64,000 bases of DNA. It comes from Polaribacter atrinae (GTDB taxonomy: Bacteria > Bacteroidota > Bacteroidia > Flavobacteriales > Flavobacteriaceae). The notes below the pieces were generated by a model that saw nothing but the letters and a program-made list of their open reading frames with translations, was not told the origin of the DNA and made no database searches. The translations under genes were made by a program, and so were the position numbers. The stretch is from positions 56,001-120,000 of the forward strand of contig NZ_CP150660.1 in NCBI RefSeq assembly GCF_038023995.1, given 5' to 3'. Positions 1-9,426 of the stretch are shown in pieces; the first letter of the stretch is position 1; each line of letters starts with the position of its first letter.

Positions 1-1
1 A

Positions 2-742
2 GAAGTGAAAACGGTACATAGATATGATAGCAACCGTTTGGCTGTTTTTAAATTTATGAGAGATGAAATTGAAAAAGGACGACAAGTATATGTTGTGTAT
101 CCTTTAATTCAAGAGTCTGAAGCCATGGATTATAAAGATTTAATGGATGGTTATGAAAGTATTTCAAGAGATTTTCCAACGCCAAAATATCAAATAAGTA
201 TTGTACACGGTAAAATGAAACCTGCAGATAAAGAACATGAGATGCAGCGTTTTGTAAAAGGAGAAACACAAATTATGGTGGCTACAACCGTAATAGAAGT
301 TGGAGTAAATGTGCCTAATGCAAGTGTTATGATTATTGAGAGTTCAGAACGATTTGGGCTTTCTCAATTACATCAATTAAGAGGAAGAGTAGGACGTGGA
401 GGAGACCAAAGTTATTGTATTTTACTTTCTAGTTATAAATTGTCTGAAGAAGGGAAAACACGATTAAAAACCATGGTAGATACTACCGATGGTTTCAAAA
501 TTGCTGAAGTAGATTTAAAATTACGTGGTCCAGGTAACTTAATGGGTACGCAACAAAGTGGTGTTTTAAACCTTAAAATTGCTGACGTTGTAAAGGATTC
601 TAAAATTTTAGTTGCCGCAAGAAATACGGCAATTAGTGTTTTACAAGAGGATTCTAATTTATCGCAACCAGCAAACATCAATATTAAAAAAGCATATGTA
701 GAATTGTCTAAAAATTCTAAAATTTGGAGCGAGATTAGTTAG
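2..742 (+). CDS. recG: ATP-dependent DNA helicase RecG, C-terminal part (cut by window edge)
   Basis: RecG unwinds branched DNA such as stalled forks and Holliday junctions in the cytoplasm. Only the last 246 or so residues are here; the reading frame is open to the left edge, so the real start lies outside the window. Visible are the second RecA-like helicase lobe with motif V (VATTVIEVGVNVPNAS) and motif VI (QLRGRVGRG), followed by the RecG-type wedge/C-terminal stretch (LKLRGPGNLMGTQQSG). The 3' end overlaps the 3' end of the opposite-strand MFS gene by 8 bases, so the two genes converge. Family assignment is secure from motif order. Confidence 0.95.
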   Translation, partial: EVKTVHRYDSNRLAVFKFMRDEIEKGRQVYVVYPLIQESEAMDYKDLMDGYESISRDFPTPKYQISIVHGKMKPADKEHEMQRFVKGETQIMVATTVIEVGVNVPNASVMIIESSERFGLSQLHQLRGRVGRGGDQSYCILLSSYKLSEEGKTRLKTMVDTTDGFKIAEVDLKLRGPGNLMGTQQSGVLNLKIADVVKDSKILVAARNTAISVLQEDSNLSQPANINIKKAYVELSKNSKIWSEIS

Positions 743-1889
743 ATTTCTTTAGTAAAACCAAGTAGTAATAAGAAAAGCAAATACCTATTGCTACCATACC
801 AACTCCAATAAGTAGTGGCGAATTGTAGGCATAACCATACGTAATTGGTAATCCGCCAAAAAAAGCACCCATAGTATTTCCTAAATTAAAACTAGACTGA
901 CCGCCTGCAGCAGCAATACTTTCTGATCCTTCCGCAGAATCTATTAAAAGCATTTGTATTGGTGATGAACAACTAAAAGCAGCAACGCCAGTAATAAATG
1001 CCATTGCATAACTCATAAACGGAATGTGGGCGGTAAAATAGATGATAATTAAACAGAGCATCATAAATATAAAAGAAACCGTAACTGTTTTTTGAGGGGT
1101 AATTTTATCTGCTAACTTTCCTCCTAAAAGGTTTCCTATAATCATTCCCAAGCCAACTAAAACCATAACAAACGGAATTCCGTCTTCATGAACTTTGGTA
1201 ATTTCCGTCATTAAAGGTGCTATATAACTTAACCAAGCAAATAACCCACCAGTTCCTATAGAAACCATACCAATAATAACCCAAGCTTTTTTTGTTTTAA
1301 AATACCCCAATTGACTTTTTTTACTAACTTGTGATAAAGGTTGCATTTTAGGAATCCATAAATAAATAGAAAGCATCGATAATAAACCGAATAGACTTAT
1401 TATTAAATAGGTGTATCTCCAAGAAAAATGATGCCCTATATAAGTACCTAAAGGAACACCAATAAGGTTTGCAATGGTCATACCAGTAACCATTATTGCA
1501 ATTGCTTGTGCTTTTTTACCTTTATCTGCAAATTTTGCGGCAACTACAGAACCAACTCCAAAAAATGCACCATGTGGCAAACCTGCCATAAACCTTGATA
1601 TTAATAAAACAGAATAAATAGGTGAAACAGCAAATAATCCGTTAAAAACAGCAAACAATAACATTAGAAAAATTAATACTTTTCTAGGTGAATATTTAGC
1701 AGTGAATAAGACTAAAATAGGAGAACCAATAACAACGCCTAAAGCGTATAAAGAAATTAAATGTCCTGCAGACGGAATATCAATATTTAAGTCTTTAGCA
1801 ATATCAGGTAGAATTCCCATCATTGTAAACTCTGTCATTCCTATAGCAAAAGTTCCTAATGCTAATGATAATAAACTTTTCTTAATCAT
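735..1889 (-). CDS. MFS transporter, DHA1/AraJ-like exporter
   Basis: A 384-residue membrane protein with about 12 hydrophobic segments, the usual size for DHA1-family drug or sugar exporters. The N-terminus (FAIGMTEFTMMGILPDIAKD) is the characteristic start of the AraJ/YdhP/Cmr group, and SPRKVLIFLM lies at the cytoplasmic loop 2-3 position. Proton-driven efflux of small molecules is expected from the family; the substrate cannot be read from sequence. Convergent with recG (8-base overlap). The ATG at 1889 is preceded by a TACTTTTG box on its strand. Confidence 0.85.
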   Translation of the reverse strand: MIKKSLLSLALGTFAIGMTEFTMMGILPDIAKDLNIDIPSAGHLISLYALGVVIGSPILVLFTAKYSPRKVLIFLMLLFAVFNGLFAVSPIYSVLLISRFMAGLPHGAFFGVGSVVAAKFADKGKKAQAIAIMVTGMTIANLIGVPLGTYIGHHFSWRYTYLIISLFGLLSMLSIYLWIPKMQPLSQVSKKSQLGYFKTKKAWVIIGMVSIGTGGLFAWLSYIAPLMTEITKVHEDGIPFVMVLVGLGMIIGNLLGGKLADKITPQKTVTVSFIFMMLCLIIIYFTAHIPFMSYAMAFITGVAAFSCSSPIQMLLIDSAEGSESIAAAGGQSSFNLGNTMGAFFGGLPITYGYAYNSPLLIGVGMVAIGICFSYYYLVLLKKSN

Positions 1890-2192
1890 ATAATTTTTTT
1901 GACACCCTTTTATAAAAGTATGGCAAAAGTACTACATGTTATGTTCCTAAGAAGAATCTAATCTGATAGATTTATAAACTTTTTAATGTTAGTTATTAAT
2001 CTTAAAAAAGTATAATATTTGGCTATAATTACTAAGATTTAACTCTATTTATAAGGTGTTTACGTAACAGCTATTTCTCTTGATAGAGAATTTAATTATA
2101 TTTTTAAAATCTTAGCAAACTTCTAACAAATTCCATTTCGTCATTCTCTTTAAAGTGTCTATCTTTATCGGCTGTAAATAGTCACTTATTTA
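1890..2192. other. Divergent intergenic region, no gene seen
   Basis: About 300 AT-rich bases separate the divergent MFS and cysS genes. Apart from the TACTTTTG box near the MFS start I see no ORF, tRNA, T-box-like structure or terminator. The cysS promoter is presumably here, but no exact TAnnTTTG was found close to its start. Confidence 0.5.
1924..1931 (-). promoter_or_regulatory. Putative -7 box (TACTTTTG) for the MFS gene
   Basis: The minus strand reads TACTTTTG, a match to the Bacteroidota primary-sigma -7 consensus TAnnTTTG, 34 bases before the MFS start codon. No convincing -33 TTG is visible at the right distance, so this is a moderate call. Confidence 0.45.
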
Positions 2193-3671
2193 ATGGAACT
2201 GTACAAAGAAAATCAACTAAAAGTATACAACTCTTTAACCAAATCTAAAGAGGATTTTAAAACCATAACAGACGGATACGTAGGTATGTATGTTTGTGGT
2301 CCAACCGTTTATAGCAACGCACATTTAGGTAATGTTAGAACCTTTATGTTTTTTGATGTTGTGTATAGATACTTATTGCATTTAGGGTATAAAGTGCGTT
2401 ATGTACGTAATATTACCGATGCAGGTCATTTAGAAAACGATGCAGATGAAGGCGAAGATAAAATTGCAAGAAAAGCACGTTTAGAACAAATTGAGCCGAT
2501 GGAAGTTGTACAAAGGTACACGGTAGACTTTCATGACGTTTTAAAAAATTACAATTTTTTACCACCAAGCATAGAACCAACTGCAACAGGACATATTGTT
2601 GAGCAGATAGAAATGATTAAAGAAATCATAGAAAAAGGTTTTGCTTATGAGGTAAATGGATCTGTATATTTTGATGTACATGAGTACAATAAAAAAGAGA
2701 ATTATGGTATTCTATCCGGAAGAAAAGTAGAGGATTTATTACATAATTCAAGAACTTTAGATGGGCAATCAGATAAGAAAAACCCACAAGATTTTGCCCT
2801 TTGGAAAAAAGCGGATGAAAAACATATTATGCGTTGGCCTTCTCCTTGGAGCGATGGTTTTCCGGGGTGGCATTTAGAATGTTCTGTAATGAGTACAAAA
2901 TATTTAGGCGAAAGTTTTGATATTCACGGTGGTGGAATGGATTTAAAATTTCCGCACCACGAATGTGAAATTGCACAATCTAAAACATGTAGTGGAGTTA
3001 CTCCTGTAAATTATTGGATGCACACAAATATGCTTTCTTTAAATGGACAAAGAATGGCAAAATCTACAGGGAATTTTATTTTACCAAATGAAATTTTATC
3101 TGGAGAAAATACGATTTTACCAAAACCATTTTCTGCAAGTGTAGTTCGTTTCTTTAACATGCAAGCCAATTATAGAAGTATTTTAGACTTTTCTGGAGAT
3201 GCATTAGAAGCATCAGAAAAAGGACATTCTAAATTGATGGAAGCGGTTAATTTCTTAGATAAGATAGAAGCAGGAAAAACATCTACGTTTGATGTGCAAA
3301 AATGGAAGAAGGATTGTTATGCTGCAATGAATGACGATTTTAATACACCAATGTTAATTCCTCAATTATTTGAAGCTGTAAAGGTTGTAAATCAAATTAA
3401 AGAACATAAAGCAAGTTTAACGGCAGATGATTTAGCTGAATTTAAAACAACAATTAACGCATTTGTTTTTGATGTTTTAGGGTTGATGAATGAAAATTCT
3501 CAAGACAATTCAGAAAAAATAAATGGCGTAGTAGAATTGTTGATTAAATTAAGAAAAGAAGCAAGAGAAAATAAAGATTGGGCCTTGTCAGATCAGATTA
3601 GAGATGAATTAATTGCATTAGGAATTCAACTAAAAGATGGTAAAGAAGGAACCACTTTTTTAATCAATTAA
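2193..3671 (+). CDS. cysS: Cysteine--tRNA ligase
   Basis: Charges tRNA-Cys with cysteine in the cytoplasm. The 492-residue length fits the family. The class I signature HIGH appears as NAHLGNVRT near residue 42, after CGPTVY whose Cys is a zinc ligand; further zinc ligands are in GWHLECSVM and PHHECEIAQ. The KMSKS loop is MAKSTGN, which carries an A in place of M, as is tolerated in CysS. The C-terminal helical domain ends in a lysine-rich stretch. It is followed by yidD and lgt on the same strand, probably separate units because repeats lie between them. Confidence 0.97.
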   Translation: MELYKENQLKVYNSLTKSKEDFKTITDGYVGMYVCGPTVYSNAHLGNVRTFMFFDVVYRYLLHLGYKVRYVRNITDAGHLENDADEGEDKIARKARLEQIEPMEVVQRYTVDFHDVLKNYNFLPPSIEPTATGHIVEQIEMIKEIIEKGFAYEVNGSVYFDVHEYNKKENYGILSGRKVEDLLHNSRTLDGQSDKKNPQDFALWKKADEKHIMRWPSPWSDGFPGWHLECSVMSTKYLGESFDIHGGGMDLKFPHHECEIAQSKTCSGVTPVNYWMHTNMLSLNGQRMAKSTGNFILPNEILSGENTILPKPFSASVVRFFNMQANYRSILDFSGDALEASEKGHSKLMEAVNFLDKIEAGKTSTFDVQKWKKDCYAAMNDDFNTPMLIPQLFEAVKVVNQIKEHKASLTADDLAEFKTTINAFVFDVLGLMNENSQDNSEKINGVVELLIKLRKEARENKDWALSDQIRDELIALGIQLKDGKEGTTFLIN

Positions 3672-3713
3672 GAGGTAATTACGAATTATGAATTTCAAGT
3701 TTTTGAGTGTGAT

Positions 3714-3749
3714 TGTCATTTCGAAATAAGAACGATTGAGAAATCTCAT
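3714..3749 (+). repeat. Dispersed intergenic repeat, copy 1 (TGTCATTTCGAA...GAGAAATCTCAT)
   Basis: The stretch begins TGTCATTTCGAAAT and ends CGATTGAGAAATCTCAT. The same two blocks, in the same order, occur on the minus strand at 19183-19223 and, more diverged, around 19034-19072. Repeats of this kind are common between genes in Flavobacteriaceae; no transposase is attached. Confidence 0.6.
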
Positions 3750-3787
3750 AATCAGGATGTATTCATTTAATTCTTAAAGTTTAATCA

Positions 3788-4021
3788 TTGAAAAAAATAC
3801 TGTCTTTTCCATTTATATTGCTAGTTCGTTTTTATCAAACCGCAATTTCACCATTTACACCAGCAACTTGTAGATACAGTCCTACGTGTTCACACTACAC
3901 AATTGAGGCTTTGCAAAAACATGGTTTGTTTTCTGGGGGATGGTTAGCATTAAAAAGAATTTTTAGTTGTCACCCTTGGGGAGGAAGTGGTTATGATCCT
4001 GTTCCAGAAAAGAAAGAATAA
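3788..4021 (+). CDS. yidD: Membrane protein insertion efficiency factor YidD
   Basis: A 77-residue amphipathic, membrane-associated protein that assists YidC-dependent insertion. It has the family hallmarks: a hydrophobic N-terminus, the Cys-rich [14 protein letters not shown] block, and GGW followed by [15 protein letters not shown] at the C-terminus. Translation appears to start at TTG (3788); no in-frame ATG exists that would keep the N-terminal helix. Unlike many bacteria, it is not beside rpmH/rnpA/yidC here but lies between cysS and lgt. Confidence 0.92.
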   Translation: MKKILSFPFILLVRFYQTAISPFTPATCRYSPTCSHYTIEALQKHGLFSGGWLALKRIFSCHPWGGSGYDPVPEKKE

Positions 4022-4032
4022 TAATTGTTACC

Positions 4033-4095
4033 TCGAGCGCAGTCGAGAGGTTTTTTATAAATTGTAGTTAATAATGAGGTCTCGACTGCGCTCGA
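4033..4095. repeat. Perfect 16-bp inverted repeat, terminator-like, between yidD and lgt
   Basis: TCGAGCGCAGTCGAGA at 4033-4048 is exactly complementary to 4080-4095, with a 31-base AT-rich spacer. The GC-rich arms stand out against the AT-rich surroundings, and the left arm is followed by a T-run. Each arm is also partly self-complementary (TCGA...TCGA). It may terminate yidD transcription or be a mobile palindromic unit. Confidence 0.6.
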
Positions 4096-4117
4096 CCAGA
4101 CTTAGAATAAGAAAAAT

Positions 4118-4963
4118 ATGAGCTTTTTAGCAATTACATGGAATCCTTCTATAGGAATAGATTTAGGTTTTTTTACCGTTCGTTGGTACAGTTTAATGTT
4201 TGTAGCCGCATTTTTATTAGGTTTACGACTAATGAAAAAAATCTATGTAGAAGATAAAATTCCGCAAGAGAAATTAGATGTGTTATTTATGTATGTCTTT
4301 GTTTCTATGCTTGTTGGTATGCGTTTAGGAGATGTGTTTTTCTATAGTTGGTCTTATTATCAGAATCATTTATTAGAAATATTTTTACCGATAAAAGAAA
4401 GTGCAAACGACTCTTTATTTGGTATTATTAAAGGATGGAAATTTACTGGTTTTACTGGTTTTGCAAGTCATGGAGCAGCAATTGGTATTCCTATTGCTAT
4501 GTTCTTTTATGCAAAAAAACACTTACAAAAACCTTGGTTATTTATCTTAGATAGATTGGCTATAATGGTTGCCTTGGCTGGTTTTTTTATCCGTTTAGGT
4601 AATTTTTTCAATTCAGAAATTTATGGAAAAGCAACAGGTTCTAGTTTTGGAGTAATTTTTAAAGCAGCAGGAGAAACAGTACCAAGACACCCTACACAAT
4701 TGTATGAAGCATTTAGTTACTTAGCATTGTTTTTTGTGATGTGGCATTTATTCTGGAAAACAGACAAAAAAGAACAAACAGGATACCTTTTTGGTCTTTT
4801 TATGATAGTACTTTGGTCTTTAAGATTCTTTATAGAATTCTTAAAAGAGGCACAAGTAGATGGAAGAGAAGATTGGATTTTAAACTCTTTAAATACGGGG
4901 CAAGTTTTAAGTATACCTCTAGTTTTAATAGGTTTATGGTTGATGCTAAGGAAGAAAAAATAG
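4118..4963 (+). CDS. lgt: Prolipoprotein diacylglyceryl transferase
   Basis: Transfers diacylglycerol from phosphatidylglycerol to the lipobox cysteine of prolipoproteins in the inner membrane, the first step of lipoprotein maturation. The 281-residue protein has about seven hydrophobic segments. Signature elements are visible: the periplasmic-side SHGAAIGI block (family HG motif), the Lgt signature RLGNFFNSEIYG near residue 165, and RHPTQLYEA. Several lipoproteins that need it are encoded in this window (SusDs, GH3, SMP-30, DUF255 protein). The ATG at 4118 gives the standard short N-terminus. Confidence 0.95.
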   Translation: MSFLAITWNPSIGIDLGFFTVRWYSLMFVAAFLLGLRLMKKIYVEDKIPQEKLDVLFMYVFVSMLVGMRLGDVFFYSWSYYQNHLLEIFLPIKESANDSLFGIIKGWKFTGFTGFASHGAAIGIPIAMFFYAKKHLQKPWLFILDRLAIMVALAGFFIRLGNFFNSEIYGKATGSSFGVIFKAAGETVPRHPTQLYEAFSYLALFFVMWHLFWKTDKKEQTGYLFGLFMIVLWSLRFFIEFLKEAQVDGREDWILNSLNTGQVLSIPLVLIGLWLMLRKKK

Positions 4964-5043
4964 TTTGATTATCTAAAAAATTAACATTTTTTTTGTAGAT
5001 TTATTGTTAAGCTCTTCAAATCCTTAATAGATTTAGTTCAACT

Positions 5044-8000
5044 ATGAAATTTACAACTCCTTTATTTTTTGTTTTTGCACTTCTGCAAATGACAGTAATG
5101 GCCCAAAGTTTAAAATATAGCGGCCCTAATTATTTTGATATTACAGAAGTCGATTTTGTAGGAGCTACAAATGGTATTATTTCTTATGAAACAACTCCTA
5201 ATGGGATGGCATTTGGAGATGGAGGAACAAAATTTTATGTGGTTGGTTCTAGTGCAAATTTTATTAGTCAATTTAACTTAACCACACCTTACGATTTATC
5301 TACAATGTCTCATTTAGATAAAAACTATTTTATAGAATCTAGTGTAGATAATAATCCAGAAGATGTAACTTTTAATACATCTGGCTCTAAAATGTACATT
5401 ACAGGAGAAAGTAATATTAATATTACAGAATTTGATTTACCTATAAATTGGGATGTTTCTTCTGCCATAATTAATGATACTTTTGATATTTCTGCAGCTA
5501 TATTTTCTTATGATGGGTCTTCAGCAACAAGGCCTCATGGTATTACTTTTAATAATGACGGTTCTAAACTATATGTATTAGAGAGAGATACCGATAAAGT
5601 TTACGCATTTAATCTAACTACTGTTTATGATGTTTCTACAGCAAGTTCAACGGGTGTTGTAGATTTAGATGTTTCTAGTCAAGAAGGCAATCCAAGAGGA
5701 CTTGCTTTTAATAATGATGGAAGTGAACTATATGTTATTGGGACGACCGGTGATGATATAAATACTTACACTTTTCCGTCAGGGAGTGAATTTAATTTAT
5801 CACTAGCTAGTTACTCTTCTAATTTTTCCATTCAAACGCATGAAAAAGAACCCCAAGAAGTTATTTTTAATGATATAGGTTCTAAATTTTACGTTCTTGG
5901 AACAGATGGAATAGACGTAGATGAATATACATTATCTACTAATTTCGATTTTACATCTACCGTAACATATTTAGATAGCTATAAAATAGAAACAATAGAA
6001 AAAACAACACATGATGTATTGTTTAATGCAGATGGTACTAAAATGTATGTTGCAGGAGATATTTTAAATTCGGTATCACAATTTTCTTTATCTACTCCGT
6101 ATGACATTTCAACAATAACTTTCGAAGATGCTTTATCCATTAGTAGTCGAGAAACATTTATTAGAGGTATACAATTTAATAATATTGGAGATCGGTTTTA
6201 TATTACTGGATCACAATCTGATGACATAGAAGAGTATTCTGTTTCTACTCCATTTGATTTATCTTCTAGTGTTAATCATTTAGGTAGTTATAATATAAAT
6301 TCAGAAGATTCAAATCCATCTAGTTTTACTTTTAATAATGATGGAAGTTTGTTATTTCTTTTAGGAAACAATACCGATAGAATAATTGTATATTCCCTTT
6401 CTACTAATTTCGATTTATCTGGTATTGCATCTGGTTCTATAGGTAGTTTTTCTGTTAATACAGATGATGATTCACCAACAGGTTTAGCTTTTAATAATGA
6501 TGGTACAAAGTTTTTTATTACAGGTAATGAATTTACAAAAGTTTTAGAGTATACATTAATTACTCCATTCGATTTAATTAGCAGGACACCAATTTTAACA
6601 AATGAATATTCGGTTAATGATACTGAAGTAAGGCCAACAGGGATTACTTTTAATAATTCAGGTTCTAAAATGTATGTAGTTGGTTTCCGTAATGATAATG
6701 TTAATGAGTATAATTTAAAAAAAGGTTTTTTACCCGAAGTAGCAGCAACAAATACCGGAACAATAAGTACTTCTAATCCATTAGTTGTAACTATAAGCGG
6801 AGATACTTTTGCAGATATTGATGGAGATGATTTACTTGATGAAAATACCGAGTTTACAATCACTAATTTACCAGAAGGACTAACACCTGTTTTTACGTTG
6901 TCTGACGCAGATACAGTAGCAACACTCTCTTTTACAGGAGTAGCAAAATCTCATTTAGATACAGATGATGTAGCAGATTTAGTTTTTAATTTTACAGATG
7001 CAGCCTTTACATCATCCACGGCAATAATGGTTACTAATGCGGTAGCTTTTTCAGACTTTGTAGGTATAAACTTTATAAATTGTTATGATGATATTATTTA
7101 TAATGGAAGTTGGTCTGGTGGAAGTGGAGTTAGTGGACAACCAACAGTAGCAGATGTAACAAAAGGAATTCGCATTCAATCTGATGTAACTTTAAATGAA
7201 GATGTAGATTGTTTTTGTTTAAATGTAGAATCTGGAAATACTTTATCAGTAACAACAGGTTTAGAGTTAAACGTTTCTAACTCTTTAGAATTAATAGGAG
7301 ATATCCGTTTATTGGGGACTTCTCAATTAAAGCAAACACATACAGGTGTTAAAAATGCATCAGGTTCAGGAAACCTTTATAAAGATGTAAAAGGAAATTT
7401 ATCTAACGTTTATCAAACAAGTTATTGGTCTTCTCCAGTAACAACAAATGGAGAAACATACAATATAAAAGGTGTTTTAAAAGACGGTACAATTCCGTTA
7501 GCAGCAACGGGTACACCTTTAGATATTTCTTTTACAGATAATTATAATGGAGATAATAGTACTTCTCCTATAAGATTAAGTAGAAGGTGGTTGGCTAAAC
7601 TTGTAAATAGTAATGATTGGACAAGGCAAATAAATGAATCTACAACGTTATTAAACCCTTCAGAAGGTTTTACTAAAAAAAGTACAGGAAATACAACTGG
7701 GCAAAATTATACTTTTGTAGGGAGACCTAATGATGGAGATTACACAAGTGAAATAGCTGCTTATGGTTCTGGTACATGGAGTGTTTTAGGTAATCCTTAT
7801 GCTTCTCCTATAAATGCAGATACCTTTATAGCTGATAATGCAGGAGTTATTGTTGGGTCATTATATTTTTATGATTCTGGTGATGATACTTCTCATGTAA
7901 GAGGAGAATATTTAGGAGGTTACGCAACAAGAACTTCCGGTATAGGAACTCCGGAATCTGGCATTGGAGGAACAGGAACGAAGACTCCAAGTCAGAATAT

Positions 8001-8568
8001 AGATATAGGTCAAGGTTTCTTTGTAGAAGCATCTGCTTCTGGAGGTTCTGTAAATTTTAATAACGCACAAAGAGTTTTTGATGTTTCTGGTGCTGCAACA
8101 GAAGTATTTCATAAAAGTAGTTTAATTACAAAGAAATCGGCTTTTCCTATTTTAAGAATAGGTTATGAGTTTTTGTTAACCGACCAAACGTATCATAGAC
8201 AAGTATCTGTTGGTTTTAGAGGATTAACAAATGAGTATGAAGATGGTTATGAAGCAGAAATGTGGGATTATAAATCCACAGATTTGTCTTTAAAAATTGA
8301 AGAAAAAGATTTTCCTTATGCTATTACGGGGATAGAAGATTTTAATAAATCTTTAGTAATACCTCTTAAAGTTCAAACCGATTTAAATAGAGATGTTACT
8401 TTTAAGATAGATGACATGACAGATATCGATTCTGAAGTCTATTTATATGATAGTGTCACTGAAAACTACGTTGATATAACTGTTACTAATGCAACAGTAA
8501 ATCTAGATTCTGGTGTTTATGATGATCGTTTTTTTATTACTTTTAATCAAACTGTTCTTGGTTTATAG
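5044..8568 (+). CDS. Giant secreted repeat protein, separated from its T9SS sorting domain by an in-frame TAG
   Basis: 1174 residues with an N-terminal signal peptide ending near AQS (residue 22). Residues 54-550 hold ten copies of a roughly 55-residue repeat, each with a core like FNNDGSKLYV followed by a beta strand and a T-P-FDLS segment; this resembles beta-propeller blades (SMP-30/YVTN-like). Next come an Ig/cadherin-like stretch rich in Asp (residues 565-660) and a domain typical of flavobacterial T9SS cargo. The frame stops at TAG 8566-8568, but the same frame continues with a complete type A sorting domain (8569-8808). Presumably a surface or secreted adhesin or enzyme; function unknown. 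Either a recent nonsense mutation, a sequence error, or readthrough. Confidence 0.8.
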   Translation: MKFTTPLFFVFALLQMTVMAQSLKYSGPNYFDITEVDFVGATNGIISYETTPNGMAFGDGGTKFYVVGSSANFISQFNLTTPYDLSTMSHLDKNYFIESSVDNNPEDVTFNTSGSKMYITGESNINITEFDLPINWDVSSAIINDTFDISAAIFSYDGSSATRPHGITFNNDGSKLYVLERDTDKVYAFNLTTVYDVSTASSTGVVDLDVSSQEGNPRGLAFNNDGSELYVIGTTGDDINTYTFPSGSEFNLSLASYSSNFSIQTHEKEPQEVIFNDIGSKFYVLGTDGIDVDEYTLSTNFDFTSTVTYLDSYKIETIEKTTHDVLFNADGTKMYVAGDILNSVSQFSLSTPYDISTITFEDALSISSRETFIRGIQFNNIGDRFYITGSQSDDIEEYSVSTPFDLSSSVNHLGSYNINSEDSNPSSFTFNNDGSLLFLLGNNTDRIIVYSLSTNFDLSGIASGSIGSFSVNTDDDSPTGLAFNNDGTKFFITGNEFTKVLEYTLITPFDLISRTPILTNEYSVNDTEVRPTGITFNNSGSKMYVVGFRNDNVNEYNLKKGFLPEVAATNTGTISTSNPLVVTISGDTFADIDGDDLLDENTEFTITNLPEGLTPVFTLSDADTVATLSFTGVAKSHLDTDDVADLVFNFTDAAFTSSTAIMVTNAVAFSDFVGINFINCYDDIIYNGSWSGGSGVSGQPTVADVTKGIRIQSDVTLNEDVDCFCLNVESGNTLSVTTGLELNVSNSLELIGDIRLLGTSQLKQTHTGVKNASGSGNLYKDVKGNLSNVYQTSYWSSPVTTNGETYNIKGVLKDGTIPLAATGTPLDISFTDNYNGDNSTSPIRLSRRWLAKLVNSNDWTRQINESTTLLNPSEGFTKKSTGNTTGQNYTFVGRPNDGDYTSEIAAYGSGTWSVLGNPYASPINADTFIADNAGVIVGSLYFYDSGDDTSHVRGEYLGGYATRTSGIGTPESGIGGTGTKTPSQNIDIGQGFFVEASASGGSVNFNNAQRVFDVSGAATEVFHKSSLITKKSAFPILRIGYEFLLTDQTYHRQVSVGFRGLTNEYEDGYEAEMWDYKSTDLSLKIEEKDFPYAITGIEDFNKSLVIPLKVQTDLNRDVTFKIDDMTDIDSEVYLYDSVTENYVDITVTNATVNLDSGVYDDRFFITFNQTVLGL

Positions 8569-8808
8569 CTTAATAAAATCAATAATTTTACAATTAAGAG
8601 TAAAGAAAAAGAACTCATAATTTCATCAAAAGAAGTAATAGAGAAAGTACAGATCTATAATTTGTTAGGGCAAAATGTTACTACTAAAATAAATTTATTA
8701 AAACAGCCTGAAGTAAAAGTTAATACAGCTAGTTTTAATAAGGGAATTTACATCGTTAGAGTAAAAAATTCAAACGGGAGTTTTACTAAGAAAATTAATA
8801 TCAACTAA
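8569..8808 (+). pseudogene. Severed type IX secretion C-terminal sorting domain (in frame with 5044-8568)
   Basis: Directly after TAG 8566-8568, with no frame change, 79 codons encode a type A Por/T9SS sorting domain. Visible are LIISSKEVIEKVQIYNLLGQ, then VNTASFNKGIYIVRV and KKININ before TAA at 8806-8808. In intact proteins this domain sits at the extreme C-terminus, takes the protein through the T9SS pore, and is cleaved off. It has no start codon or ribosome binding site of its own, so it can only be made by readthrough or in an ancestral allele. Confidence 0.85.
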
Positions 8809-8833
8809 ATTTCCTTAATTGGTTTCCTAATTG

Positions 8834-8841
8834 TAGTTTTG
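8834..8841 (+). promoter_or_regulatory. Putative -7 box (TAGTTTTG)
   Basis: TAGTTTTG matches TAnnTTTG and ends 7 bases before the ATG at 8849. If transcription begins about 5-7 bases after the box, as is usual in this phylum, the mRNA would have almost no leader. The -33 element is not clear. Confidence 0.5.
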
Positions 8842-8848
8842 TCGAAAT

Positions 8849-9160
8849 ATGGAAAAATTAAAACAACGTTGGGGAGTAAAAAATAATTGGTCTATTGTAG
8901 CAATTATTTTGGTGTTTTCTATAAACGGTTCTTTTGCTACTTGGGTAGCTAAACCTATTACTAGTTTTATAGGACTGTCTCAAGACACAACAAACCCTTG
9001 GGTATTTTGGCCTTTAAGAATTATGTTAATTTTTCCTATTTATCAAGCAACATTGCCTATTGTAGGTTGGTTTTTTGGTCAGTTTAAATTCTTTTGGGCT
9101 TTCGAGAAAAAGTTTTTAAGTAGATTGGGGTTAGGTTTTTTATTCAAAAAAGAAGATTAA
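8849..9160 (+). CDS. Small conserved membrane protein (DUF6787-like)
   Basis: 103 residues. KQRWGV at the N-terminus, two hydrophobic segments (about 14-32 and 50-75), and an aromatic-rich stretch ending in a basic tail with KKFLSRLGLG. I recall this pattern as a short uncharacterised Flavobacteriia family, sometimes annotated DUF6787, but cannot verify it here. Role unknown. The last 4 bases overlap the 3' end of the convergent gene at 9157. The ATG is placed just after a TAGTTTTG promoter box. Confidence 0.7.
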   Translation: MEKLKQRWGVKNNWSIVAIILVFSINGSFATWVAKPITSFIGLSQDTTNPWVFWPLRIMLIFPIYQATLPIVGWFFGQFKFFWAFEKKFLSRLGLGFLFKKED

Positions 9161-9426
9161 AACATTATAATTTCTTCTACTTCTTCCTTTTTAATGACAT
9201 GGCTGTAAAACCACATTATTGTAAATGTTGGTATGATATCTAAAAAAGGGATGGCTTCTTCAATAAAACTGATTATAGCAGCAACTTTTCCCTGTTTTCC
9301 TTTGTACATTTTGGATATTAAATAACTAGATAATGGAGCCCAAAGAACATCTATAAAAGGTATTGGAATAATACCAATAAGATCTAGTAGAATGCTTAGA
9401 ATTAGTTTTTTGTATTTTTTAGTCAT
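9157..9426 (-). CDS. Hypothetical small membrane protein
   Basis: 89 residues with a basic start (MTKKYKK), a hydrophobic segment at about 8-30, a second one around 60-78, and an acidic C-terminus (KKEEVEEIIMF). I do not recognise a named family; the IPIPFIDVLWAPLSSYLISKMY stretch resembles short flavobacterial proteins of unknown role. It converges with the 8849 gene, overlapping 4 bases at the stop codons. Confidence 0.65.
   Translation of the reverse strand: MTKKYKKLILSILLDLIGIIPIPFIDVLWAPLSSYLISKMYKGKQGKVAAIISFIEEAIPFLDIIPTFTIMWFYSHVIKKEEVEEIIMF

Noticed and set aside
6288..6863. 191-codon minus-strand open frame
   Set aside because: Shadow of the giant secreted repeat gene, whose repeats and domains are on the plus strand; Ser/Val-rich translation with no recognisable domain.
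8566..8568. Genetic-code reassignment of TAG/TAA
   Set aside because: TAA and TAG end most intact genes here normally, including yidD, lgt and lpd, so a reassigned code is not tenable; local readthrough or mutation remains.
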